Below are positions 17,750 through 27,876 of a stretch of DNA of 64,000 bases, in pieces. The notes below the pieces were generated by a model. That model ran no database searches and was not told the DNA's origin. It was given only the letters and a program-made list of their open reading frames with translations. This DNA is from Zymoseptoria tritici IPO323. Its lineage: Eukaryota; Ascomycota; Dothideomycetes; Mycosphaerellales; Mycosphaerellaceae. Position numbers and translations under genes: made by a program. Each line of letters starts with the position of its first letter. The stretch's first letter is position 1. Location: NCBI RefSeq assembly GCF_000219625.1, contig NC_018217.1:496001-560000 (forward strand). Reading direction: 5' to 3'.

Positions 17750-19039
17750 GGGTGTAGAATGGGAACGAGGGCGTTTGTGTAGTGCGAGGAGAAGGGCGCT
17801 TAGATAGAACTGTACGGCAGAACATTCTAAGTCTAGATGTCTGCTTTAAGGAACGAGTAATGCAGAAGAACGAGCGGCGCGAAGAGGACAGACGTTAGCA
17901 GAAAAGTAGGAACGAGGGGGCGCATAAGTACGAGCGGCGCGGACAGAGCGAGCGACGTAGAGGCCGACTCTACTCCAGAGCGCAAGTTAGGGCTGAGCGT
18001 TAGGTAATAAGCTGGTTGGCGTTAAAACGGGGGCATTCGACGGAGATACAACAAGAAAATAGCCTAGCCGTCTCTCGACTCCGTCGCGAAGCTATGTCTC
18101 TGCTATCGAGCTAAATAGCGTAGAGAATTACTAGCAGGCGGAGATGTATTAGAAATACCCTAATCGTCTATACGAGGGAGTTGCGTTTAAGACGAGCGAG
18201 TATCGCTGCGATTAGCATTTAAAACGTAGCGGGACCGAGCTAAAAACACAGTGTTGTCGCGTGTTAAAGGCTATTCTGGGATTAAGGTCCCGAAGCCGAG
18301 CGACCAGCTTCTTCCGCCTACAGCACACACCTAAGCAAAAACCACCTCGCCTTTAGCTATCAGTATGCTAGAAGCAAGAAGAGGTTGTGCTAAGGTAGTA
18401 TAAAATCTGCGAGGAGTATTGTCCAAGTAGTCGGAGCAAAGGACGTATTTTAAGATTTCGAAACCGAGGTTTTGCTACCTTATAGCAGCACCTGCCTTCT
18501 CTCGGACTGTAGGTACGCTAAAGGCAAGAGTCTAACATGTTAATATATAGACAAAAATGTAACAGGCATTGCCTATGTAGTCGTCGCTAAAACAGCGCTT
18601 AAAGTTTTGGAAACCGAGCTTTTTAGGATACATTTAGCAACATTAACCGACAGAAGCCCCGTATACGACTATGCGCAAGCTGTGTCGCTGCTGCCCCGCA
18701 AAGCGACAGGTCTAACATCGAGCTTATTAGCATACAGAACGAACATTAGAAGGAGAGCAGATCGCAGTTCGAACTTAGGCAGAACAGCGCAAAAAAGCAG
18801 GCGACGTTAAAAAGCAAGTTGTATAAATTAACATACGCAGTAAAGCAGGAAATCGAGAAGTACGGCGTAAGAGAATTTTCTACGAGCTTTCCGAAGGAAT
18901 TCTTAACTCTTTACGAAAAGCAATGCGGAAAGAGCATCCTACAGGGTTGCGCAGTAATGTCTAGACGCTTCTTAGAAAGGTTTAGTCTGTCTAGCTCTTC
19001 CCCGAAAAAGTCTAGTAGTGTCTAGAAGCTTCCAAATTA
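17750..19039. other. Decayed, TpA-rich non-coding stretch
   Basis: Base composition drops toward AT after the coiled-coil stop. Stop codons are dense in all frames and TA dinucleotides are frequent, as expected for RIP-mutated DNA. Two diverged copies of a segment with GGTACGCTAAAGGCAAGAG-like and GAAACCGAG-like blocks lie near 18.36-18.48 and 18.51-18.63 kb. The first 250 bp still contain ACGAGCGGCGCG-type relatives of the left-arm palindrome. Two short ORFs (18607-18810 and 18819-19025) show no recognisable homology, and I do not call them genes. Confidence 0.6.
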
Positions 19040-21760
19040 GTACGACTAAGCTAGAACTAGTAATTAAGTAATGCGGAAACTTTTAGAATAGATCTAGGGT
19101 CCTAAGATTCTAGAGCTAATATAAAAGGTCTTAATACTAAAGCAATTATGCTAATAAGGGTTTATAACGTACTATGCGTTATATCCTAGTAAACCCGAAT
19201 CTTTTAAAAATGTTTTAAAACCTCTAAGGGCTAAAGATCCTAAGATAAATCTAAAAGATTCTAGAAGTTAAATCGTTACGACAATAACTATTAATAACGT
19301 TTTTTAGCTAAGAGCTTAGTAATTTCGAATCTTTAAGATATAGTCTAGAATCTCTAGATGTCTAAGATCCTAGATCTAAAATAAAAGATCCTAATAGCAA
19401 AGCTATTACGCGAATAACGTAGGATAACGTATTCTACCTAAATACTTAGGTAATATAACTCTTATAAAGATGTTCTAGGATCTATAGGTACTAAAGATCC
19501 TAAGGGTATACTTTAAGGTTCTAGAAGTTAAATCGTTATTACAATAACTATAAATAATGTTTTCTATATATTAGCGTAGTTAATACGAATCTTTTAGAGA
19601 TTTATAAGAATCTCTAAGGGCAAAAGACCCTAAATCTAAACTAAAAGATCCAGATAGCTTAATTATTACGCTAATAACGCTAAATAACGTATTTGTCTAT
19701 TATACCTAGGTAATCTAATTCTTCTAAAAGTTTTCTAGGATCTTAGTAACTAAGAGACTCTAGATCCGTTTTTAAAGATCCTAAATTCTATCTTATTACG
19801 CTAATAACGTTAGATAACGTAATTTACTATTAGGTCTAGGGAATCGGAATCTTATAGAACTCTTATAGGATCTTTAGGACCTAAAGATTCTAGATATAAT
19901 AATAAAGATCGAGATAATTAATTCTATTACGCTAATATCGTAAGATAACGTATTAGTCTATAAGGCCTAGTAAATACGAATCTTTAAGGGCAGAAATAGA
20001 GCCTTATAGATCTAAAGATCCTAGGTCTAAAGTAAAAGATCTAAGAGACCTAGTCTATTACGCTAATAACGTTAAATAACGTATTATTTTCTAAGGTTTA
20101 AGGAATCTAAATCTTTAAAAATCTTCCTAGGATCTTTAGGGGTCTAAGATCCTAAGCTTAATATAAAAGATCCGGAAATATAGTGCCTTATACTAATAAT
20201 GCTAAATAACGTATTCTAGGCTATAGTATAGTAAATATATATCTTTTAAATTTTTTCTAGAATCTCTAGGTCCCTAAGATCCTTAATCTTAAATAAAAGA
20301 TCCGGAAATATAAGGGGGTACACTAATAACGTAGCATAATGTATTTGCCCCTAAGGTTAGAAAAATTAAAATCTTTTAGAATTGTTTTAAGATCTCTAGG
20401 GCCCTAAGACCCTTAATCTTATTTAAAAGATTTAGAAAGGGAGGGCCTTACGTTATTAACGCTAGATAACGTATTATAGCTTAAAGCCTAGGAAATTAAA
20501 ATCTTTTAGAAACTATCTAGGATCTTTAGGGGGCTAAGATCCTTAATCTAATATAAAAGATTCGGAAGAATAGCACTTTACGTATATAACAGCTAATAAC
20601 GTATTCTATACTAGGATGTAGTAAGTTCGAATCTTTTAAAGTAGCTTTAGGATCTCTAGGGCCTTAAGATCCTCGATCTTAGTTAAAAGATCCGAAAAGT
20701 AAGGTCCTTACGTTAATAACGTAAGATAACGTATTCTATCTTAAAGCCTAGAGGATTTAAATCTTATAGAATTTTTCTAGGATCTCTAGGCCTCTAAGAT
20801 TCTTAATCCTATTTTAAAGATCCGGAACTTTAATATATTACGATAATAACGCTTAATAACGTATTTTATACCATAACATAGTAAATACAAATCTTTTAAA
20901 GTAGCTTTAGGATCTCTAGGGCCTTAAGATCCTCGATCTTAGTTAAAAGATCCGAAAAGTAAGGTCCTTACGTTAATAACGTAAGATAACGTATTCTGTC
21001 TTATAGCCTAGAGGATTTAAATCTTATAGAATTTTTCTAGGATCTCTAGGCCTCTAAGATTCTTAATCCTATTTTAAAGATCCGGAACTTTAATATATTA
21101 CGATAATAACGCTTAATAACGTATTTTATACTATAACGTAGTAAATACAAATCTTTTAAAGTAGCTTTAGGATCTCTAGGGCCTTAAGATCCTTAATCTT
21201 AGTTAAAAGATCCGAAAAGTAAGGTCCTTACGTTAATAACGTAAGATAACGTATTCTGTCTTATAGCCTAGAGGATTTAAATCTTATAGAATTTTTCTAG
21301 GATCTCTAGGCCTCTAAGATTCTTAATCCTATTTTAAAGATCTAGAACTTTAATATATTACGATAATAACGCTTAATAACGTATTTTATACTATAACGTA
21401 GTAAATACAAATCTTTTAAAGTAGCTTTAGGATCTCTAGGGCCTTAAGATCCTCGATCTTAGTTAAAAGATCCAAAAAGTAAGGTCCTTACGTTAATAAC
21501 GTAAGATAACGTATTCTATCTTAAAGCCTAGACAATATAAATCTTTTAGACTTTTTTTAGAATCTTTTAGGCCTAAAGTTCCTTAGTCTATTTTAAAAGA
21601 TCTAAAAAGCTTAGGTCTTACAATAATAACGCCGAATAACGTATTTTACGCTAGGGCGTAGTAAATTAAAATCTTCTAGAATTATTCTAGAATCTTAAGG
21701 GCTATAAGATCTTAGATTCGGTCTAAAAGATCCTAATATATATTGCTTTGCTTTAATAGA
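19040..21760. repeat. AT-rich satellite, about 130-bp monomers with 260-bp higher-order unit
   Basis: About 20 tandem monomers share the landmarks AATAACG...ATAACGTATT, CTAGGATCTCTAGG, CTAAGATCCT and AAAAGATCC. From about 20.64 kb the array becomes a dimeric repeat: the block GTAGCTTTAGGATCTCTAGG starts at 20641, 20901, 21161 and 21421, an exact 260-bp period. Counted by eye, one 260-bp unit has no TpG and only about three CpA but more than 30 TpA, the classic RIP signature. CpG survives in ACGTT and ACGTA. There is no coding capacity. Confidence 0.9.
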
Positions 21761-22056
21761 CAGATTAAAGAGCTATAGACAATATCTTAGTATCTCTTCT
21801 AAGGGCGCATTTCCGCTTAAACCGCACTACGCAGCTTGGACTCGAGTAGCTTAGTTAGTATAGTGTAAGCTCGAAGGACGAAAGCATTGTCGTTAATCTT
21901 ATTTCTCGTATAGATGCGGATCTTAATGCATAGTCCAAGCCTACGAAGTCGGACACATGCGGTCCAATTTAAGCGGGATTACGGAGGCACAACGCCAAAA
22001 CGAAACGACTTTAACCTTAAATCGACCTACCTTTATCTCGGTGTATAGTAGAATTG

Positions 22057-22287
22057 TTAGCCAGGTCCTTTGGGCGTAGTGCCTGCTCCATTTTCGTTGT
22101 TCTCGTGCATTCTCTTGTCTTCGCCATCTTGGTACTGCTCTATGGCGATGTACTGCTCCACGGCGATGTACTGCTCCACGGCGATGTACTGCTCCACGGC
22201 GATGTATTTCATAAGACCCTGCAAGCCGAGTGCCGGTGCGTTTTGCTGCACGAACGCCGCCTTGTTTGATGTGTGCTGTAGCGGCAT
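22057..22287 (-). pseudogene. Relic of the N-terminus of the coiled-coil gene
   Basis: The 76-codon frame starts MPLQHTSNKAAFVQQNAPAL and reaches AVEQY, aligning with the first ~35 residues of the protein at 13400 (MPPKQQTSIKAAFVRRNAQAL...SAVEQY). After that the similarity stops and a tandem YIAVEQ repeat follows. It lies in the opposite orientation on the other side of the satellite. I read it as a truncated paralogue; expression as a short peptide cannot be excluded. Confidence 0.7.
22133..22206. repeat. Four tandem 18-bp units
   Basis: TACTGCTCCACGGCGATG is repeated four times, the first copy with changes (CTCTATGG). It lies inside the relic frame and encodes the repeated YIAVEQ peptide on the minus strand. 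Confidence 0.9.
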
Positions 22288-22497
22288 GATAATAAGTGGA
22301 AGGAACTAGTGGACCCGAATGCTTGTCTTTCCAAAATTACTTAGTCCTCTCGTAGCAGCTTCCTTCTCATCCAACCCTCCCGAAAGATTGTCTTATCAGG
22401 GATTCTCTCAGTCTTTGAAGCAGTACAAGGAGAGCACACTTGTAGGCATCTTCCCGAATGCTTCATTGCGCCATCGGTACAGCTTTCCAGCGTAAAC

Positions 22498-23350
22498 GTG
22501 CTTTCGTGTTTTGCGGACCTCCTTCACTTCCTATCGAGCTCAACGCCCTTTCCAACGTGGATATGCTTTCGTGTTTTCGGGACCTCCTTCACGCTCCCAG
22601 AGGCCGCTCTTATCCAAGCAAGAGAGCTTCCGCTTCTGCTATGCTAGTGGGACTGCTGCCGCTGCGATCGACGTCATCGTCGTCGTTCGAGGAGGAGAGA
22701 GCGAGGCCGGAGGAGAGAAGAAACCAGCGGCAGGGCTTCTACTATCGAGGCGGCGATGGAGCGGCGGCGGCGGAGCTTGTTGCTGTTACTGCTACTGCGG
22801 AGAACTGAGAGGTCCCGGGAGGAGAGACTGCTGCTGCTGCTGTGAGATTACCGGTCCTTGTGCTTAGGTGGACCTCCTTCACGCTCCCAGAATCCGCTCT
22901 TATCCCTTTCCAACGTGAATGTCAAGATGTCCCTGTCCATATCGCACCCAGAATTCTGCCGGACTTAGGTCCATAGATGTGCTTTCGTGTTTTTCGGACC
23001 TCCTTCACGCAGTGAGCTTGTTGGTTCGGGTGGGCTTGGTTTGGGGGTCGGTTTCATGCCATGCCAACAGCGCTGAGTGACATGCCAGACACTGCCAACA
23101 AGGAATTGACAGCGATTCGGAGCCACATTTCCATCAAAATCACGGCTTTATGCCTGCGATACGCAGGTCATAGCCGGATCCATCTGGCGTTGGTCTGGCT
23201 CGAGGTCTTTGTGCCATGCCAGCTAAAGACATAACTGGCTCATGCCAATTGGCATTAGCAGTGCCAATGCCATTCATGCCAATAGCGTGCCAGACCAGCA
23301 ACCTCACTGCCTTCACGCTCCCAGAACCCGCCCTTATCGAGCTCCACGCC
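22498..23350. repeat. Scattered partial copies of a roughly 80-bp repeat
   Basis: The blocks GCTTTCGTGTTTT, CGGACCTCCTTCACGCTCCCAGA and CCGCTCTTATC recur near 22500, 22563, 22870, 22980 and 23308, in the same orientation and with different truncations. No gene is supported here. Between about 23040 and 23290 there is also a dense run of TGCCA/TGGCA words including GCCAATTGGC. A small perfect stem CCTGCG-ATA-CGCAGG lies near 23153. Confidence 0.65.
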
Positions 23351-24053
23351 ATTATCACGCACTGTCCGGGGCAGCGCTACCATGGTCAGTTTCCCTTTCC
23401 CTGGCGAGCCATCCTCCCAACGCAAGCAGATCGTTCGGGAGTCGGCACACCTCTGACATGACGGGTGTTTCCTCACCTAATGAAGACAATCACCTGGTCG
23501 TTGTGCTGCTCCGTTAATGCTGCTCGGCGGGGATCTGCATGCTTCGTGTGCTTTGGCGATGATCGCATAATCGTTCTCGTATCCCCCAAAGGCGGCAGTG
23601 GCAGCTTCGAGAATGTCATCGTCTTGGGAGATTTATTGTGTGTGTCTGTTGGGGATAAAGTTGTTAGGAAGATGAAAGATATGAAGCCGTGTTGCATAAA
23701 TTCCTCATCATACATGCCCTCAAGCCAGCTGGATGGATTAGATATACTCGCACGTCCAACAAACTTATGTTGGACGTCCTACCACAAGTCGGCTCTCCTG
23801 CATCGAGGTGACCCTCCAAGCTGTTGAATTGCGGGCCATACAGTGCCGTTGAGTTGAGACCGCGGAGTCGCTAGCATAACGAGCCGCAGCAGAATACTTG
23901 CCCCGGCGATATGCGAGAGTAATCGACGCCTCGCATTTGAGGTCTTCCAGCTCATTCATTTCTAATAGCACATGTCATAGCATACAATCTCGCAGGCTGT
24001 ATGTACTATGCCCCCAGCCCTGCTGCATCGCTCAGAGGCGGCTTCTCCCCGTC
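23351..24053. other. Intergenic, nothing recognised
   Basis: Base composition is back to normal. Short ORFs lack codon or domain support. The stretch marks the right edge of the repeat-rich compartment. Confidence 0.5.
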
Positions 24054-25947
24054 CTACAACACGATGGCCCAGCCCAAACCACCTACAATTATGACCACCA
24101 TTACTCCCGCAACCTCTCTCGCTCGTACTCCGCTACCTTGATACGCCACAGGTGCCGTGCCCGTCGCCTTTGCACTCGTCTCAGTCTTCAACGAACTCCC
24201 CACCCCAGGAATAATCAACGTAGAAGTAGACGTCACATACGGCGGAGCTGGAGCCGAATGGGTGTCCGTCAGTAACGGCGCCTGCTCAGACGACGCAGTA
24301 GGCGAAACAGGTGGCGGCGTGCCGTACCCAAGGTCAGGAACGGTCACGGTGCTACCTGATTCGGTGACGGTGTAGGTAGTAAGGATGACTTTTGGCACGG
24401 TGATGGTCGTGAGGATGGTTGTTGTGATGGCGCTGGCGGAGGCAGAGTCCGTGGCGTGGATGACGACTTCGGAGGAGTAGGTGATTGTCGTGCAGGGAGG
24501 AGGGGCGGGTTGGGTGGCAGGCTGGGTGGTCACGGGTGACGCCTCGCTGGGTGGGGGAGGCAACGCTGGAGGGGTATAGACAGCCGGCATGACGCTCGAT
24601 GGACAGCCTGTGATGATCGCTGGGTTGGAGGGGATGTATGGCGCGCAGAGACCCACGAGGTAAGAGACGCCATTGGTGGTGTTGTCTGCGGATTGGGACC
24701 AGGAAGAGAGGCAGCCGTAGACCTTTGTGATGAAGTTTATGTTCTTGCAGAAGCTGGGAGGGTGGGGTAAGCGATGATATTAGGACTCAAATTGGATGGC
24801 ATAGGACTTACCAAGAGTAATCGGTATTATCTTTGCAGGAGACGGTGTGGAGCCAGGTGTTGAGGCAGCGAGGAAGGAGGTCCGGAGAGCTAGGCGGAGG
24901 ATAGTTTGGTGGTGAAGATGGGGTCGTCGCAGCGGCAGTCGAGGAGGACGTGACTCCGATAGTAGCGCTTGGCGTTGAAGGGATAGTAGTCGAGGACCCG
25001 ACGGAGCTTGATGACGGATAAGCCGGAATACTGTACGCTATGCTACTGTTGTGGACAGCACTACTGCTGTAGACCGGAGCTGTCGCAGGCGAATTCTCGG
25101 AGCTGCCGTATGTTGGAACAGACTCTACCGGCTTGGTTTCCGAAGATGAAGGGTAGCTCGGAGCACCTTCGGAGGTCGTCGATAGCGAGCTCACCGGTGA
25201 GCTGTATTTCGAGGAGGAGACGGGAGACGACTCCGCAGAGCAGGAAGATCCATACCCTCTCACGCAAGAGGACGTCTCAACAGGTGCTACCGAGCTCGTG
25301 GTCGAATACGCAACAGGCGTCGAAGCCGCAGCCGTCGAAATCGAAGTCGAAGTCGAAGAATACTCAGGAACCTTGCTCGAAGCGGAACCACAATTGAACT
25401 CAATACTGTGCACACCAATACTGCAACCCTTCCCCTTGTAGCTCTCCGCCGGCTTAAACGTCACACTCTTGGCTCCACCACACTGACTGTTCTGGATTTC
25501 GATCCCGCCAGCTTTGCAAGAATGGTACTCCTTGCACACACTCTTGTCGGGCATCTCGTAGTGGCATTCAATGTCGGCATCCTCGCTAGAAGAGACTTGG
25601 TACTTGTCGATGGACATGGCATCATCTCCGTTGCAGCCGATGGAGGGATGATCGTCGAGGTTGGAGGAGATGCATTTATCCTGGAAACTACGTCTGGAGA
25701 GGAGGTCACGTTTGCCAAAGGAGTTTGTACAGGACCAGTTGCTGAATTTGTTGCCGCCGTAGGAGTCAAACGAGCCGGTGGAAAGGTCAGCCCAGTTGTA
25801 GCCAGTCTTCTGGTTGTCACTGCACTTATTGTCGGTGTTGTCAGGAGTGGAGTATTGGGAGGTAGTATCCCATCCGTGGTGGCCAAAGGTTGCAGATGCA
25901 TGATGGATGGCCAGTCCTGCCAGGCCGATAGTGGTTGTGAAGTGCAT
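24054..25947 (-). CDS. CFEM-domain cell-wall protein, GPI-anchored
   Basis: Exons are 24813-25947 and 24054-24753 (59-nt intron GTAAGT...CCAG, in phase), giving 611 residues. The start at 25947 (MHFTTTIGLAGLAIHHASA) gives a signal peptide; an upstream ATG would bury it. The mature N-terminal domain is Cys-containing (about residues 30-190, CSDNQ...CNGDD...CKEYHSC...CGSA). A Ser/Thr/Pro-rich linker follows, then a CFEM-like module around the splice joint with the pattern PRC-x-NTWLHTVSC...DYSCFCKN...YGC...GLC. The end is another Ser/Thr/Pro stretch and a hydrophobic C-terminal tail (VMVVIIVGGLGWAIVL) typical of a GPI-attachment signal. CFEM proteins act at the fungal surface, some in haem uptake or adhesion; which applies here is not visible. 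Confidence 0.85.
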
Positions 25948-26737
25948 GTCAGCTGCTGTGAAGAAGTGGTGGAGACTGTATAAGGATTTCGGATCCGCAG
26001 ATAAAGAGTAGATTTGAAGCGAAAGGAAGAGCGGACCAGCCACTCCAATGCAATGCAATGAACGTAAGAAGAGCAGACAAGTTCATAATGGAAGAAAATG
26101 GCGGCCACACTGTTATACAACATTCGCAGCGACAACCTCCTTACCACAAGCACGCGAAGCACTCACTGCTATTCTGAGCGCTGATCAACATGTCGGCCGC
26201 CCGCGAGCATGTGCGGTGTGTCATGCAATAAGCGAGCGGTTGCATGGCGGCCAGACGTGCGGTTTTCCCTGTTGCTGGCCGTGCTGGAGGCGCTGAAGAC
26301 CGGGTTTCATATCCACGGCAGGACGGTAGCGATGTTGTACCTTGCGCCAATTGACGCGCGCGCCTGGCGGACTGAGTCGAGTGTTGCGCGCGGTAAAGGA
26401 GAAAAGTCATGCAAGCGCCGAGGTGAAGTCAGCGTGGGTGGAGACTTCAGGGCTTCTCCTCAGCCAATTAGCGGCCATGAGCCAGAACGCCCTCGTGTTT
26501 GAGAAGCAACGACTGACACGATAGCTACGCCAATCCTCGACCACATACTTATTGGCATGCTAATAGATCAACGTAGCCGAGAATCCAGACGTGAATCGCA
26601 TGAAGGATCGCCGCCTGCATCCTACTGATCCTTCCCTCGAAGCTTCATTCACAAACCAAGAATGAACCACCGAGGACGAACATCAACCTCCCAGTCGAGG
26701 ACTTCGCCAATCGATCCGCAATGAAAAGCGCAGAACG
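25948..26737. other. Intergenic, nothing recognised
   Basis: A 790-bp divergent spacer between the CFEM gene and the sulfotransferase-like locus. No repeated element or RNA gene is seen. Confidence 0.5.
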
Positions 26738-27808
26738 ATGGGCGCCGAAGCATCAAAACCTCAGACAGGCGTGAAGCTCCAAGTGATAGGCGCAGGTAAG
26801 CCGCACCACAATGTAACCACACATCCTCCCATCACCTCTTGAGAACTGTGGGAACGCTGGGGAGGTTCGTCTCGTCTCAGAAAATATCTCTTCACACGAA
26901 CACTTGGCTGACTCGATTATCAGCCTCCCCATCGACTGTGTGCTACATCCAGCCAACGATCATCAAATCCATAATCTCACGACCTAGAGTCGCTGTTCGA
27001 TCCATACATTCGAAAACGGAAGCTGGCTCTGAGGACCCCGATTGCGTGCGACCATCCTCTGAAAGACCTCCCTCCATGAAGTCATTGGACCTTGGCGAGA
27101 CGCCCTTCTTCAGGCGAATGTTTATCCCAAGCCTGAACAGAGACCATCGTCTCCGGCGACGAAACTCATATTACAGCCTGGATCTCCATCCTCCAGCATG
27201 ACCCATATCGCTGCCTGTCCGACAAAGCTTTCGTGTTGGACGCCTTCCGTACCCTGACGACCGGCTACGTAGCCTGCGCGGACGCTCCCCTTGCGCAAGT
27301 TGTGCCTGAACTGCAAGAGATAAACCCCGACGCCATCGTGTTGTGCACAGTCCGGGATCCGGAGGCGTGGGTCAAGTCCATGGGCGACACGGCGGGGGCG
27401 TCGTTGCAGGCGCTGTTGGCCGTCATGCTGTTCTGGGTGCCCTGTCTGCGGTGGTTGCCGCGTTTCTTGAACGCGATGATGGAGGGGAGGTATGGAGAGT
27501 TGTATCGCCGAGCAAGAGAGGGAAAGGTGGTGATGCATGGACGGGCTGCATGGGAGAGGCATTCGAAGTATCTGCGGAGTGAGCTTCCTGAGGAGAAACT
27601 GTTCCTGGTAAGATGTAAAGGATGGGTGGGAGCCGATTTGTCGGGCATTGGGGGTCAAGGCGCCCATTGGGGTGGAGTTTCCGAGGAACAACGATGGAAA
27701 GACAACGAGAGGCTGGCGAGAGAATCGATTCGGAAACGGTTAGTGCGGTGGGCTGCTATTCTGGCGAGTCTCGTGGGTGGAATCGCTGTAGTGTGGCGGT
27801 ATTTTTGA
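26738..27808 (+). pseudogene. Sulfotransferase-like (P-loop) gene with damaged 5' half
   Basis: The first exon (26738-26795) encodes MGAEASKPQTGVKLQVIGAG and ends at a good GTAAGC donor. This is the start of fungal Sulfotransfer_4-type proteins, where LPRTGT (the PAPS-binding P-loop) should follow. The 3' half is well preserved: the frame from about 27173 to 27808 carries PDAIVLCTVRDPEAWVKSM, WVPCLRWLPRF and a C-terminal hydrophobic segment (AAILASLVGGIAVVW). Between them I cannot find the P-loop; a CTCCCCATCGACTGTG stretch near 26928 may be its mutated remnant, and stops interrupt every frame. I therefore favour a decaying gene. An unusual exon structure remains possible. Confidence 0.5.
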
Positions 27809-27876
27809 CGGCTTGTTCCCGGTTGTTGTTACTGCGCTGCAACACGAAGGCCTCAGTCCGTCAGTCCCATCATTCC

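Noticed and set aside
18607..19025. Two short ORFs in the decayed region
   Set aside because: TpA-rich, no start context, no similarity; probably chance frames or remains of a repeat.
17750..23500. Transposon or Starship-type mobile element
   Set aside because: I see no reverse transcriptase, transposase, DUF3435 captain, LTR or terminal inverted repeats; the region is satellite and decayed sequence.
25408..25983. 191-codon plus-strand ORF
   Set aside because: Lies wholly opposite the CFEM gene, which has signal peptide, intron and domain support.
24808..26058. Start of the CFEM protein at the first in-frame ATG (26058)
   Set aside because: It adds 37 residues in front of a perfect signal peptide; the ATG at 25947 is the functional start.
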